A stretch of DNA of 64,000 nt from Pseudofabraea citricarpa (taxonomy: Eukaryota > Ascomycota > Leotiomycetes > Helotiales > Dermateaceae), in NCBI GenBank assembly GCA_029641185.1, contig JAPWGK010000004.1, positions 1,054,001 through 1,118,000 on the forward strand, written 5' to 3'. Position 1 is the first letter of the stretch; every line of letters begins with the position of its first letter. Below the pieces are notes generated by a model. The model saw nothing but the letters and a program-made list of their open reading frames with translations. It ran no database searches and was not told where the DNA came from. A program made the translations under genes and the position numbers. Shown here piece after piece: positions 46,467-58,093 of this stretch.

Positions 46467-47228
46467 TGTCGCCTTTAAAGGGGCAGGTATGTTATCTCGC
46501 CTTTGTCTGTTTGTAAAATGGCAGAGTCATCAATGCTTACTTACTATCAATAGTGGATCGCAGCTATGGTACAATGGGCAGATGCTACTGTAAGCGCCGA
46601 TCTCGTTGTGACTTGCTTGTATAGGTACGGGCAAACACTGCAGTTGTGAACTCCACAATAAAATTCTCTCCGGTGGCAAGCGAGCAGTGAGAGTGAGTCG
46701 ATATGTCGGGGTCTTCATGCAGCATGCCATGGCACATTCCCCTTTCGCCATACTCCGTACATGCACCATGCTTCTGCAGCCTCTGCAGCTTCTGCAATCT
46801 GATTGTTGGAAAGCGCAGTCCTTGAAGCATCTCGGGTCTCCCCATTTGACCCCAATACGACCATAGCGACAGCGTCGCAGCAGGCATTTCCAGGTCGGTC
46901 CACGCCGGCGTCCCTGCCCCTCTGGTCCCTTAGATTCGCGGTGCAAAAGTCTGCAAAGAAATGGTAAGAGAAATTCAACCGAGCCAATTGATCAACTCTG
47001 CAGCTTTCTAGGGGCGATCTTTCACGGGTCAGGCCATGCTTCCCCGAATTACGCGATGCTCAGCGATGCGCTACCAACTAAGATTTTCCTTTGCCGAAAT
47101 TTTATGCCCAGGGTCAGAACCACACGCGAGCTCTCGAACCGTGGTAACCGTCGAGTCTTCGTCAACAGGGCCGCGCCACACTAGCAGAGTCTTTACAAGT
47201 TAACCATGGTAATCGTGCCCGGAATGCC
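46467..47228. other. Intergenic between the two permeases
   Basis: Contains 3' UTR of the NCS1 gene and promoter of the amino-acid permease. A 138-codon minus-strand frame rich in Cys/Arg has no start context or domain and is not called. Confidence 0.5.
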
Positions 47229-47235
47229 ATATATA
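47229..47235 (+). promoter_or_regulatory. TATA-like box of the amino-acid permease gene
   Basis: ATATATA, 86-92 bp before the ATG at 47321, followed by a CT-rich tract, a common fungal core-promoter arrangement. Confidence 0.5.
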
Positions 47236-47320
47236 GGCCTGGGGAGGAGTCATCGGGTCGTGAGTCCCTCCTCTCCAACCTCTCTTCAACGACGTCCATC
47301 GACAGAACAGTCCTTTCACC

Positions 47321-49027
47321 ATGGAGCAAGTAGATCGCATCACGACGGCACCGCCGAATGGCACCGAGAAGATGACAGCCCGACGCTCGAATTCTGATCT
47401 TGACGATGAGAAACGCGTGCCCACCGCGGCTGCTGATGTGAGGAGGGCACTCAAACCAAGACATCTACAGATGATTGCTATTGGTGAGCGAATTGGGAGA
47501 CTTCATTCGCAAATCCGGACATTTTTCTAACGGGCATCAGGTGGAACGATTGGTACAGGTCTCTTCATCGGTAGCGGAGGAGCATTGGCTAAATCAGGAC
47601 CCGTTGGAGCTTTAATTGCCTACATTTTCGTGGGCTCGCTCGTCTACTCAGTCATGATGTCGCTCGGAGAGATGGCCACCTATATTCCCGTGACCGGAGC
47701 ATTTACCCAGTACGCATCTCGATTCGTGGATCCCAGTCTAGGATTTGCCATGGGATGGATCTACTGGTTCAGTTGGGCCATTACTTACGCATTGGAATTG
47801 ACCGCCACGGGTCTCATCATTCAGTACTGGAACGACAAGCTCAACATTGGTATTTTCATTGGCATTTTCTGGGTCATCATCTCGGCTATCAATTTCTTGC
47901 CCGTCAGTTTCTACGGAGAGATTGAGTTCTGGTTCTCCAGCATCAAGGTGTGCACCGTCATCGGATTCCTGATTTTCGGAGCCTGCATCGATCTCGGAGC
48001 CGGTCAGCAGGGTCGTCTGGGATTCCAATACTGGAAGAACCCAGGAGCTTTCGCACCCTACCTCGTTGAGGATAACATGCCACTCGCGAAATTCGTTGGT
48101 TTCTGGGCCGTTCTCATCCAAGCTGGTTTCTCCTACCAGGGAACTGAATTGGTTGGTATCGCAGCAGGAGAGTGTGAGAATCCACGCAAGAACGTGCCAG
48201 CTGCCATCAAGAAGACATTCTTCCGAATCCTGTTCTTCTTCATCTTCACCATCTTCTTCATCGGTCTCCTGATCCCCTACGATTCTCCAGAACTTTTACA
48301 GTCTATTGATTCAGGAGCTACCTCTGCAGCAGCCTCCCCATTCGTCGTAGCAGCCAAACTCGCAGGCGTCAAGGTTCTACCCAGCATTATCAACGCCGTC
48401 CTCTTATTCGTCGTCCTGTCAGCCGCAAACTCCAACGTCTACTCAGGAAGTCGTATCCTAGTAGGTCTAGCCGAAGACGGATCGGCGCCGGCATTCCTCA
48501 AGACGACGAGCAAGAAGGGCGTACCATACTACGCCGTAATCATGACAGCCATGTTCGGCCTGCTGGGGTTCCTCAACCTCTCATCCGACGCAGGAACGGT
48601 CTTCGTGTGGCTGCAGAACATCACGGGAGTAGCAGGGTTCATCAACTGGGCGTGTATCAACGGGTCACACATCGCGTTCCAGCGTGCTCTCGCAGCGCGC
48701 AACATCCCGCGCAGCACGCTGCCGTACACGGCCATGTGGGAGCCGTACAGCGCGTGGTACGGCCTGTTCTTCAACGTGCTCATCCTGCTCACGCAGGGCT
48801 TCACGTCCTTCATGCCGTGGGACGTGTCGAGCTTCTTCGCCGCCTACATCAGCGTCATCCTCTTCGTCGTCCTGTACGTCGGCCATAAACTCGTCAAGAA
48901 GACGCGCTTCGTCAAGCCCGAAGAGGCCGATATCGTCACGGGCTGCTCCGACAACCTGGATGATTCGCAGTGGAGCATCAACGATACGTCGACGTGGCAG
49001 GGCCGCATGAAGGAGTGGTTGTGCTAG
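47321..49027 (+). CDS. Amino-acid permease (AAP/YAT family, general or proline-type), 549 aa
   Basis: Exons 47321..47483 and 47541..49027 with a 57-bp intron in phase 1 that falls inside the TM1 signature: RHLQMIAIG joins GTIGTGLFIGSGGALAKSGP. Further family motifs: GEMATYIPVTGAFTQYASRF, FAMGWIYWFSWAITYALELT, FSYQGTELVGIAAGECENPR, SAANSNVYSGSRIL and WVxN-like FINWACINGSHI. About 12 TM helices; length is normal for yeast-amino-acid-transporter (YAT) members such as Gap1, Put4 or Dip5 homologues. It imports amino acids with protons at the plasma membrane; specificity cannot be assigned. The 3' quarter of the gene (from ~48,500) is strikingly GC-richer and C-ending in codon use than the 5' part. 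Confidence 0.92.
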
Positions 49028-50001
49028 AACCTCTCCTTCTTTCCCCCCCTTCTCTCCCCCGCGCTGTTTTTTACTCGTGCGCTATGCATTTGAGCGTTTG
49101 GCTTTGGAGATTTGTAGCGTTCAACATTTGTTTCTATCTGCTATATATATATATTTTACTCTTGGTCTCAATTTGTCTCTCTGCCACCGCCGACGGTTTG
49201 TCTCTTAGCCTTTGCAGTTTCGTCTTATCCTTCATCCTCTCTTGTGTTAGATACTCAGAGTCGAGATAGAGATAGAGATAGAGGAGTTCGGGGAAGGGGA
49301 AAGCGACAGCGAAAGCGAAAGCGAAAGCGAAACTTGGTTTAATGTAATGAAAAAGAAAGAAAAAAGACATAAATATGTGCTTGCTCGTGTCAAACTGCAT
49401 GTGATGATTGATGATTGTGGTTGCAAGAAATGCCAAGTTGCCCGGCTCTTTCCTCTCGGATCTATGTGGTAGCTAGTTGGGTAGGTACCTAAGGTAGCCA
49501 GGATCTGACACCTTCTTGGCCCTCCTTCTAGAACACGATAATGGGCACTAGAAGTTTAGAGCTATTGTACTAAATCAGGTTAGGTGCATGGGGTGTGATG
49601 CATGGTATGCGTATAAACAGGATCTGTAAAGTTTCAAGACAAATCTTATCACGTACGATAGATACATATAACCATACATACACACACACCCCAGAAGCAA
49701 AATCAAACCGGCATAAATCGCAAGCAGAAAGCATGCATAAGTAATTACGGACTAACAAATATACACCAAAAGCGGTTCATGATAATAACAATTTCAGGTT
49801 TGATCATTCATTTCCCACATCATTCATTTTTTGCGCATCCCAAAAACAAAAACGCCTCCATCCTTCCGCCATGCCCTGCCCATCCCATCCCTATACATCA
49901 ACAATCCAATCCAATCCATCATACAAGGACAAGTAGAAAGATGCTTTTTTTTGTTTTTGAGAAGAGACAGTTCACATCACGTCATATCACATCGTATCAT
50001 G
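49028..50001. other. Convergent intergenic region with microsatellites
   Basis: Holds the 3' UTRs of the permease and the minus-strand regulator. Contains (GAGATA)n and (GCGAAA)n repeats and a CCAAT(C)C repeat near 49905; no gene. Confidence 0.55.
49263..49332. repeat. (GAGATA)n and (GCGAAA)n hexamer repeats
   Basis: About three and a half units at 49263-49283 and about four units at 49309-49332, separated by G-rich sequence. Confidence 0.85.
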
Positions 50002-52431
50002 TCAGAACGGGTATAGTTGCTGAGAATAATCGAAGCCGGTTTGATCTACCGTAGTAGCGTACGGATCTATGCCTCGATTAGCGCCGCGCCAGAATTCAGA
50101 CAGAAGAAAAGTTTACCCCAGAAGATGGAATCAAATAGATCCATAGGTGACATGTTTAACGTCTGTTCCATAGACTGGAGATCATTAGTGCCGACCGGCA
50201 TTTGTGCTGCATAATCCAATCTATATGTCATTTAGCTTCTTCTTTTTCCTCTTCTAGATTCATCGAAAGAAACTTACGGCATCATCCCGTTCTGCATTGA
50301 AGCCATGGCTAGCGCTGCGTTCTGCTGCTGCAGGTCATACTGTTCTTGTTCGTCCATAGGCTGAGCATCGGGTGCGGACGATTGTCGGCTTTCGGTGACC
50401 CAGCCATGGTCGTAAATATTCTTGAGTGCTGTGAGTGCTCGCGATAACGGACCACTCAATTCAATATCTTTATCGGATTTTGCAGTCTGGCCTGAAGATT
50501 GGTCCTTAACAGCAGTAGCAGAAAGAGCCGAAATCAAATTGCCCTGCAATTGTCGAACCTCTGGATCGGTTTTTGTCTCCCCTAAAATTCCGAGAAGTAC
50601 TGCGGATGAAAGACCATGGTACGTGAACGCCCATGATCGAGTCGGAATCACACTAAGAGAATGCATTTTCAAATACATGCGCACCGTTTCTGTTAGATTT
50701 TGCTTGCATTTCTCTGCCAGTAACCTCTTCTGTGCCGAGTCCATTGTGCTACTCTGTTCACGACGAAGAGCAGGACGGCAAATGACCGAAACAACAAAAG
50801 AGGTATGTAGACGAATTGCGAAATGATGCAAGCGGTCCTGAACAGTCTTGCATGCCTCTTTGGTGCGATACCGAGGGTAAACTTGTTGGCGAAGGTTTTC
50901 GACAGCCATACAGTCGGCGATTATCTGGTTGAAATCTGGCTGCAATGTTACCGTATCGTTGCTAACACTTTGTAGAATCTTCTGGCAGAGGTGATACATG
51001 GCCTCGCAATAAGAGAAGCCTTCAGACATAGCTGTTGGTCCCAGAGGTAATTGACACCGGGTGAGTGAAAGGGAAGCAATTGGGCACCGGTCGAAAGAGA
51101 GCGACAACAAGCTGTCTTGCCAAACAATAGTCCACCTTCAATATTGTTAGAGAATGTTGAGATTGATTGATGATATTCTTACCAAAGCTTTCTACGTGGC
51201 AAGTCTCCAGCTGGTGGTGATGCGAGACGCCCATTCTCCTTCGGTCCACGATGTAAACCCAAAGCTTGGGCAAGTCGACAAGTAAGACCAATAAGAGCCC
51301 ATGATGCCTCGGCTTTCATGTCATTTGCTAAGACAAATCCAAGAATCATAAGGGCCTGAAGAGATTCCAATGATGGTCGAATGAGGAAGTTTGACAACCT
51401 CAAGCAATGGAAAGATGTTTGGACTGTGAAATTATTAGTTATGCAATCAATGTAGTTAGGACAACATACCAAAAGCTTGTGAAGTTGCCACTCTTTTGTG
51501 ATAACCTAGCTCAGAATAATTTGTAGCAACTGCTAGCACAGCAAAGAGCATACCCAACCAAGCCACAGAAACACCTTTGATGTTTCCTGCGGGTTGCCTC
51601 GCACTTGAGACTCTGTCCTCGAGATATACACATAGTTTAGATTCAAACTCCTCAATATCAATAAGCAAGCCCCAGAATGGCTGGACTATCTGCTTATAAA
51701 TCTGAAAAGTTCTGATGCCATTTAGTACATGTTTGCTGAAAATCAAAGAGAGTTGTGACTCACTTCAAAATCTCCCGGTCAGAAGGTAATGCAGAAGCAA
51801 TGTCATGTCGAATCTTGTCCATATGGACCTTTGACATGAAAGGATAGGGGTCGGATGAGATCTGGAGACCCAGTATAGGCATGATATCTTTGCGGATAAC
51901 ATCCTGTTCGCCGTCACCTTTCAGTTCACCGGCCCTGGTTTCTTCACTCAGGAAAGCTGCAATGCTATTTTGTCCAAGATAGCGGGACTCATTGTGATCT
52001 TCCTCTTCTATGCTTTCATCAATCGGTGCTCGAAGATATATTAGGACTACTGTACTTACCAGTTGCTCGAGGCCAGCGATCAGTCTCATCCCGCCGCGGC
52101 TCACTTTCGGGCGACCGAGCTCGCTTTGTGCCTGCAACTGAAGCTGTCGCGTTTGCCCTCTGGGCATCACGTTTGGGATGGTAAGAGCAGAGACTGGCAT
52201 GATCGCGTTTTACACAATTCTCACACGGACTCTTATTGTCGCACTTGACCTTGCGTTGACGACATGGCCAGCACGCAGTGCCTGTAGACTCTTCGTCAGT
52301 CGTTGGGGGGGGTCAGCATTTTGGTTGCGGCTCTGCTCACCATATCGCACTTTGCGGTGGGAGTGGATAATCTTGTTGGCCTCGTCGGGCGTTAATGACA
52401 GCTCATTCGGTATCTGACCTTCGTCGCTCAT
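50002..52431 (-). CDS. Zn2Cys6 transcription factor with Fungal_trans domain, 688 aa
   Basis: Eight exons: 52341..52431, 52060..52281, 51764..52007, 51470..51711, 51183..51423, 50278..51135, 50117..50220 and 50002..50066. All seven introns (46-59 bp) keep phase. The zinc cluster is C34-WP-C37-RQRKVK-C44-DNKSP-C50-EN-C53-X8-C62, directly after the first splice. The Fungal_trans part includes EILKTFQIYKQIVQPFWGLL, SVAWLGMLFAVLAVATNYSE, LESLQALMILGFVLANDM, WALIGLTCRLAQALGLHRGP and LPRRKLWWTIVWQDSLLSLS. The C-terminus is Gln/Met/Ser-rich and ends LYPF. The last small exon is supported because it restores the typical WDPY end after the Asp/Phe-rich segment. It converges on the amino-acid permease. 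Target genes are unknown. Confidence 0.88.
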
Positions 52432-53194
52432 TGCCACTGCAACGGTCTCATTAAAATGACTTGGTGTGTTTCGACGAAATGTTCGGATTTCAGTCGGGGA
52501 TTTCTCCGGATGATGCCGAAAATTTGCTTCTTTATGAGAGCAAGGATCCCGATAGTCACGTGTGCGCTACGTGCGGGGTAACCTTTCCTCTTTTGTTTTG
52601 TCAACACCTCTTGGATGTTTCAAGACGGTCTCATCTCTCAAGAGAACACGTTGCTGTGATCATTACCAAAGCAAGCTTTATGGGGGGGAGTGAGCCGAGT
52701 TTTCTGTCTCAATTAAGTCTAATTATGACAGTTACAAGGCACGTTCTTTTCATACCAAGACAGAGAGGCATAATATCATATATCTCGATTAAACTTTTGA
52801 AAACACTTCCAGAGAGATCACTTACTCCTAGAAATGTTATTGGTTATTTCTTTGTACATATCTTCATTCATCTCTTCCTATTAAGATAGGAGAATTTAGG
52901 ACTATTTCACCCTTCTTAACCTCAAAGAGCAATGAATCACTCCCGAGGAGAATCATACACTTTAGCTGTCAATGGCAGCGATGAGTTCTTTCTATGAATC
53001 ACAGCTCTTTGAATGGTCATACTTAGTTGTACTGGTCTCCATTTGTCTATAAAACGCCCTCCTGTTTTCTGTTTTTATCTCCTTGCCATCAAGCAGCAAT
53101 CCAATCTTCAGAAAAGATATCTGCACACCTTTCTCAAACTTCACGAATCTTCCCTCGAATCTTCAAGTCTTCCAACCTTCAATTTTATAACACA
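52432..53194. other. Divergent promoter region
   Basis: Between the start of the Zn2Cys6 gene and the repeat-protein gene. A 142-codon plus-strand frame here starts at TTG and has no domain; not called. A TATAAAA box lies at 53048. Confidence 0.5.
53048..53054 (+). promoter_or_regulatory. TATA box of the peptide-repeat gene
   Basis: TATAAAA 141 bp upstream of the ATG at 53195, followed by a C/T- and CAATC-rich leader. Confidence 0.55.
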
Positions 53195-54001
53195 ATGTCT
53201 CAAACTCCAACTAGAATGCCCGGTGGCGCTTCTCGGGCCCCTTCCGTAATGCCAGCAGCGTCTATGCAGCCATCAAACGCTAGACATGTAGCATCGGCAA
53301 ATCCGGCATCAAAAGCTCCATCTTCAATACCTTTACAAGGTCAAGATGGTGAGACTCAAGATTCTTCCACTGCAATACCCACTCAGTCAAAATTCCGGGA
53401 CACAACGGCAATGCGAACCCAAATGCCAACCCAATCGAGATTCCGAGCAGGACCTGGAAGTATCATACCGACCCAGTCCAAGTTCCGAGATTATACCATC
53501 AGTGTGATGCCAGCTCAATCCAAGTTCAGAGATGCGACCATGGTCCCTGGAAGTATGATTCCAACCTCCTCAAAGTTCCGGGATAGCACTCAGGTTCCAG
53601 CTTCTATTGTTCCTGGCGGCTCTATTCTTGATGGAGAGTACGACATGATGATGGCCGAGCGACAAACTCGCATTCCCACATTGGCACCAAAGGAGAGAGC
53701 CGAGCAGGAGGAGTGGGCTCAGAAGAAGCTTGAGCTCGGAGGCTCTTGCTATGATGGTGCAGACTGGGTTCGAGTTGATGAGGATGGTGGTTACAAGTGT
53801 TCTGCAGGACGTCACTGGGTTTCTGATGAGCTTCTCGGGGAGGGAAAGGGTGGTTGGTATCTCTTGCTGAAGAAGCACGATTTGTCTTCCAAGAAGGGTC
53901 ACTACTATGGCAACCCTATGAAGGAGCCATGGGCTGTTACCCGTCATGGTGAGAAGTTTAAGATTGAAAACAACGCTATCTTAATGTTGAAGGATAACTA
54001 A
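53195..54001 (+). CDS. Fungal-specific protein with PTQSKFR peptide repeats, 268 aa, unknown function
   Basis: Single exon. The start is the ATG in ACACAATGTCTCA behind a TATA box and CT-rich leader; the frame is open further 5' only from TTG. Residues 1-60 are Ser/Ala/Pro-rich and disordered. Residues ~61-140 hold five units of 13-17 residues with core P-(T/A)-(Q/S)-S-(K/R)-F-R: IPTQSKFRDTTAM, PTQSRFRAGPGSI, PTQSKFRDYTISVM, PAQSKFRDATMV, PTSSKFRDSTQV. Residues ~165-268 form a compact-looking region with GGSCYDGADWVRVDEDGGYK, CSAGRHWVSDELLGEGKGGW and MKEPWAVTRHGEKFK. No signal peptide or TM helix. I know no family. The repeated S-K-F-R cores could be phosphorylated docking motifs, which is inference. 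Confidence 0.8.
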   Translation: MSQTPTRMPGGASRAPSVMPAASMQPSNARHVASANPASKAPSSIPLQGQDGETQDSSTAIPTQSKFRDTTAMRTQMPTQSRFRAGPGSIIPTQSKFRDYTISVMPAQSKFRDATMVPGSMIPTSSKFRDSTQVPASIVPGGSILDGEYDMMMAERQTRIPTLAPKERAEQEEWAQKKLELGGSCYDGADWVRVDEDGGYKCSAGRHWVSDELLGEGKGGWYLLLKKHDLSSKKGHYYGNPMKEPWAVTRHGEKFKIENNAILMLKDN

Positions 54002-54885
54002 AACTTGATAATATTGTTCCTGGTGGCTGAGGTTAGACTGGATTTGGGGAGATTTTACAGAAGTGCTTTATATAGCTCTGAAAATTGATCGGTGATTCTC
54101 AAGATTTTTGTTTAGCTTGACATGTGCGGAGTTAAAACAGGATATTACTAGATTTTCAGTCATCAACCTATCTCCTCCGCCTTTATCTCTCTACAAATGC
54201 CCATAATAAATGCTAATCAAAGATAGCCCTTCCATGCACTTGGTCATGTTTTTTAAGTCTACTAAGCGAGATGGATGAGAAACGAGGATACTTACTTTGC
54301 CTTTTTATTTTGATTTGTGGCAGTGAACTATTGAAAAACTTGTGTCTTACTCTAGTTGCCAGCATCGTATTAATTTAACCCATTCCTAATCTGGTATCTG
54401 AAGAGATAAAGAAAATTATCTCCACAACAAAATGGTTACATTATTTAGCTTGTTAGAGGAGATTCATAAAACTTCGCTTCGCAAAAAGTGACAATGTAAA
54501 AAGCCTGTCGGGAAACTATTTATGTTAAAGAAATCTACAACTTCAATTGTTATTATAATACAAAGGTAATACTGAACCAAAAAGGATGGGGATTTTAATT
54601 CACTAAAAAGTTCCTTGCGAGAACACGCAAAGATAAGACCATATTATTCAAAAGGGGTTGATAACGGATGTGAATCATAGACATGAGTAACAACTATTAT
54701 TACTCTACCAAGTAGCGAATAATCAACCAGGCTCGGAACTGGGTGTATAAATACTCTACAGCATTTGTCCTCTTGACTTTCAACAACTATCAACTTTGAA
54801 CTATCGTCTCTCCCAAATTCAAAATCTCCAAACGATTCAATTAACGACCAAACCCAACAACCAACTAGCTACAAAAGACTTTATC
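54002..54885. other. AT-rich intergenic
   Basis: Nothing recognisable except the TATAAATA box of the next gene at 54746-54753. Confidence 0.5.
54746..54753 (+). promoter_or_regulatory. TATA box of the small Cys/His-rich gene
   Basis: TATAAATA 140 bp upstream of the ATG at 54886; same spacing as in the neighbouring peptide-repeat gene. Confidence 0.5.
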
Positions 54886-55257
54886 ATGCCCTACGACGAC
54901 GCATATGCCACAGCGCGGCGAAACCTCGCCGATGAGCTACTGAGAAAAGGCAAAGCAAAGGCTGCGAAAGAAGGACCGGAATTCTGGCGGTGCTGTGAAG
55001 TAAGCCTTGCACGAATAGTCCATATGATTTATTCCTTGTGACCATACTGACCTTGCTGACTTTGCATAAAGTGCAATGGATTGAATTTCCTTCCAAAAAA
55101 GGACAGATTTGTACGCGGGTACCTATACGTCGCTCCAGGTTGTTCACATGAGAACTGCCATCACCGTTGCTGTGGTGATTGCTTTAATGTTGTTGACATC
55201 AAGAAAGACGGGGAGATTCATAAAGTTTTCCTTGGACCGCGTGGAACGGAGGGTTGA
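54886..55257 (+). CDS. Small Cys/His-rich probable zinc-binding protein, 99 aa
   Basis: Exons 54886..54999 and 55072..55257 with a 72-bp intron in phase 0. The start MPYDDAYATARRNLADELLR is a charged amphipathic helix. The splice falls inside the Cys cluster: PEFWRCCE joins CNGLNFLPKKDRFV. Together with GCSHENCHHRCCGDCFNVVD this gives W-x-C-C-x-C...C-x-H-x2-C-H-H-x-C-C-x2-C, a RING- or ribbon-like metal site. Many short fungal-specific genes encode a Trp-Cys-Cys start followed by C/H pairs, and their function is unknown. Homology below family level cannot be assigned. It is followed by a long AT-rich gene-free region. Confidence 0.7.
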
Positions 55258-57850
55258 TGACTGGATGTATGATCGTATGAAGTCGTGGTGACTAGTAATT
55301 GAACGGTGGAATTTAAATCTGTCTGTTTGTAGATTATGTGTAAAGAAATCTGTGTAAATCGGGTGAATTATCCTTTTGTAGGAATACAAATGGCTCTCTT
55401 ATCCAAGTCAAGGAATTTTGTTCCTTAGAATTCTGTCTAGTCGTTCTTGAATACTGAGTTTTATTTTGATTTATTCTGCTCTGTAAATTATTGGTCATCT
55501 TAATATGATATGTTTTCGTATACTGCAATTCGTGATTCACAAGAGACAGACAAGTTAGATTGAGATTTGACAACCGCTCTGAATGAAGAGATCAGCGTTT
55601 TAGATAAAACAAAAAGCAGAAGGGGGGAACATCACAGTGTTGTACCAACCAATCAGCATACATACCAGCATTTGTATATCTAGACTCATATTCCACGCCC
55701 CCAGCTACATAAAAGTTTTAAACACCGCCCCTTATATTTTCGAAATCTCACAAGCAACACAGAAATAGAGTGCAGGCTGGCGCTGTTGCAGATTGCGTCG
55801 TCCTTCCCTCTTCCCAGGTTCCAGGGATTAACCAATGCTATAGGATAACTGTCTGTTCTACAACCTAACAGAGAAACCAGGTTTCCTCTGCCAAGCTGAA
55901 AAGACATGTGCAGGTGCTTGGTGGTGTCATCACAAGCAGTGTGATAAGTGCAGAACTATTCTTACGTTCTGGAATGGGAAAGAGGGGTGCTGGGATGAGA
56001 TGACAATAGTTTCTAGACCCGTTGTGAAGATGATGGGAGGAGTTTGACTGTGTGTTGATTTTGTGGGGTGTAGTGGTATAGTTCGTCTTGGATTTAGTGT
56101 TAGTTAGGTAGATATAGAATTGTTTGCGAGTTTTTCTTCATACAGGGTATTTGTACTTGTTTTTTATTTATGATTAAGCCGGGTCTTTTATGCGAGCAGG
56201 TTAAGTCATGGTTAATGTAAGCTGATTCCAAATGGATATATACCATATGAAGTGTTGCTTACTTTAATATCTAGTTCCTCTCTTGCAGATATGAAACTTC
56301 AAGGCTTCATTACTGGTTCATTATCTACATTGTAATTTCGAATTTTCATCCTTGATCACACCCCTCTCCCTCGTCACAATAACACCCACCATGAATATCA
56401 AATCCTGCGCACAATCATGAATAATAGCACACGATTGCCTGTTCCAATCCCGCGTCCTCAAAATTCATATATTCCCAACTTGCTTCAGCTTCTCTCTCTT
56501 TCTTTTCTCCTCCTCCTCCTCCTCCTCCAGACTAAAGGCATCCTTCACTGCCACCATTTCCAAAATTGTCTATCCTACAAATTGGTTGGGATTGTTGCCA
56601 GGTGCTTCACTTCTTCCCTCCTCTTTCCCCTTTCCAAATTCAAACCAGGACACTAATTTGACTAAATAGTGTTAGAAATTCAAATAAAATCCAGAGAAGA
56701 ATAAAAAGAATGCAGATGTCTGTGCTTGCGAGCATGAAATGTGTAGGAGATGCAAGGATGCTGTGTGGGGTTCGTGGATTAGTCAATTTCGGGCCCAGGT
56801 GAGCGAGTGATTGCGTCGAGGTGGATTATAAGTTTGCTGTTATGAGTAAGTCTAGATTTAAATTCTTTCTTCGGAAATGCCATCGGCGACCTGCTGCAGC
56901 CAAACTTCTTCTGTATTCAATTCTCGTACACTTATGGATCTTGCTAAATTATTCGGCAGTTTATTGAAAAATAAACACCGGGAAGCAGGTAAGCATTATA
57001 CAGTGGTCAGGATAGAGCAGGTTCACAACAAATGCTGCGCGCTAGTCCGACGCCGGAAGTCCGCAGGACGCAGAAGGGGGATTTGGATTACCAACTGTGC
57101 GAAATAAAAGCAGTAAAACCCTTCATGTTATGCAAATACTCGGGTTCGCAAAGCAGCTGGGTAGGAATATCAATAAGTAAGCTGGTCAATCTTTTGAGAA
57201 TATGTTAACCAGTTTTCAAAATCCCATCTCGGTACACTCTCTGATTATCTCTTTTCTCAAACCCCGCTGTAACAAAACCCCGATATTATGCCCGGCCGTG
57301 ACGATACGATTACGCCATTTCACAGTCCCAAAGGGGACCATCGGCGATTGGAAAGTATATGGCCTCGAGGTGAGAATTTGGGGATAATTGTGGAAGGGCA
57401 TATGCAAAGGTCGAGGTACTAGGGTAGATTTCGAGTGCCGTGAGTCAATTGGGATATCATTCAATTAGTGTCAGCGTGTATGAATGATATTTTAGTTTTA
57501 GACTTGGTTGTGAATGGATCATCATACACAGCAACTGGAAAAAAGAAGTCCAAATTTGAAGATCTGTGTATGTCGTGAACAGTAGCACTGCATTCTGACG
57601 TTGAATATTGGATGATAGATCAGAATCACGTGTCAGAATGCCGAAGCACCCCGCGATCGTAACTCGTCCATCAACAGAAGAGATTCCGATGTAAACATCA
57701 ACACGGACAGAACCACAGATCGCAACCGATGAAGCATTTATAGAGATGCACGGTACTTCTGAAACACAGAATTTTTTCAATGACACTATGGAACTTTAAA
57801 ACGGCCATTTCGCGTCGTTAAAAGCTTGCTTTCACATTTTTACAAGCCAG
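55258..57850. other. AT-rich gene-free region
   Basis: About 2.6 kb. Contains a (TCC)n run at ~56510-56530 and short frames of at most 109 codons without support. A 76-codon frame at 56877 is possible but has no domain. Confidence 0.5.
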
Positions 57851-58093
57851 ATGGATTTATCAACCACAGAGAGGGCCACTGCCGACTCCTGGTGCCAGTG
57901 GCAACTCTCCAGCGATATATCCAAGAGAATGCTAGGCCAGAAGCAACCAGGATACCAGGAAAACTCCTCCCAGCTCAGCCTTCAACCCGCACCAGCTCTC
58001 AAGCACGACCTCGTTCTGGACTACCTCAGCTCCCACGCTCTACGCCCAATGCCAAATACAGTAGTCGAAAAGCTGGCTCTGCATCGAAAGTAG
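57851..58093 (+). CDS. Possible small ORF, 80 aa, unknown
   Basis: ATG-initiated frame, MDLSTTERATADSWCQWQLS onward, hydrophilic with a helical-looking C-terminal part (HDLVLDYLSSHALRPMPNTV). An overlapping frame (57826-58101) is equally open, there is no detectable splice extension and I know no homologue. Included as a candidate only. Confidence 0.2.
   Translation: MDLSTTERATADSWCQWQLSSDISKRMLGQKQPGYQENSSQLSLQPAPALKHDLVLDYLSSHALRPMPNTVVEKLALHRK

Noticed and set aside
46530..46946. Cys/Arg-rich 138-codon minus-strand frame
   Set aside because: No acceptable start or promoter and overlaps two other open frames; no zinc-finger spacing that holds together.
48607..49010. Open frames on both strands inside the amino-acid permease
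   Set aside because: By-product of the GC-rich, C-ending codons of the permease 3' end; His/Arg/Ser-rich artefact proteins.
52461..52889. 142-codon plus-strand frame with CATCGVTF
   Set aside because: Starts at TTG; a single CxxC without partners; lies in a divergent promoter.
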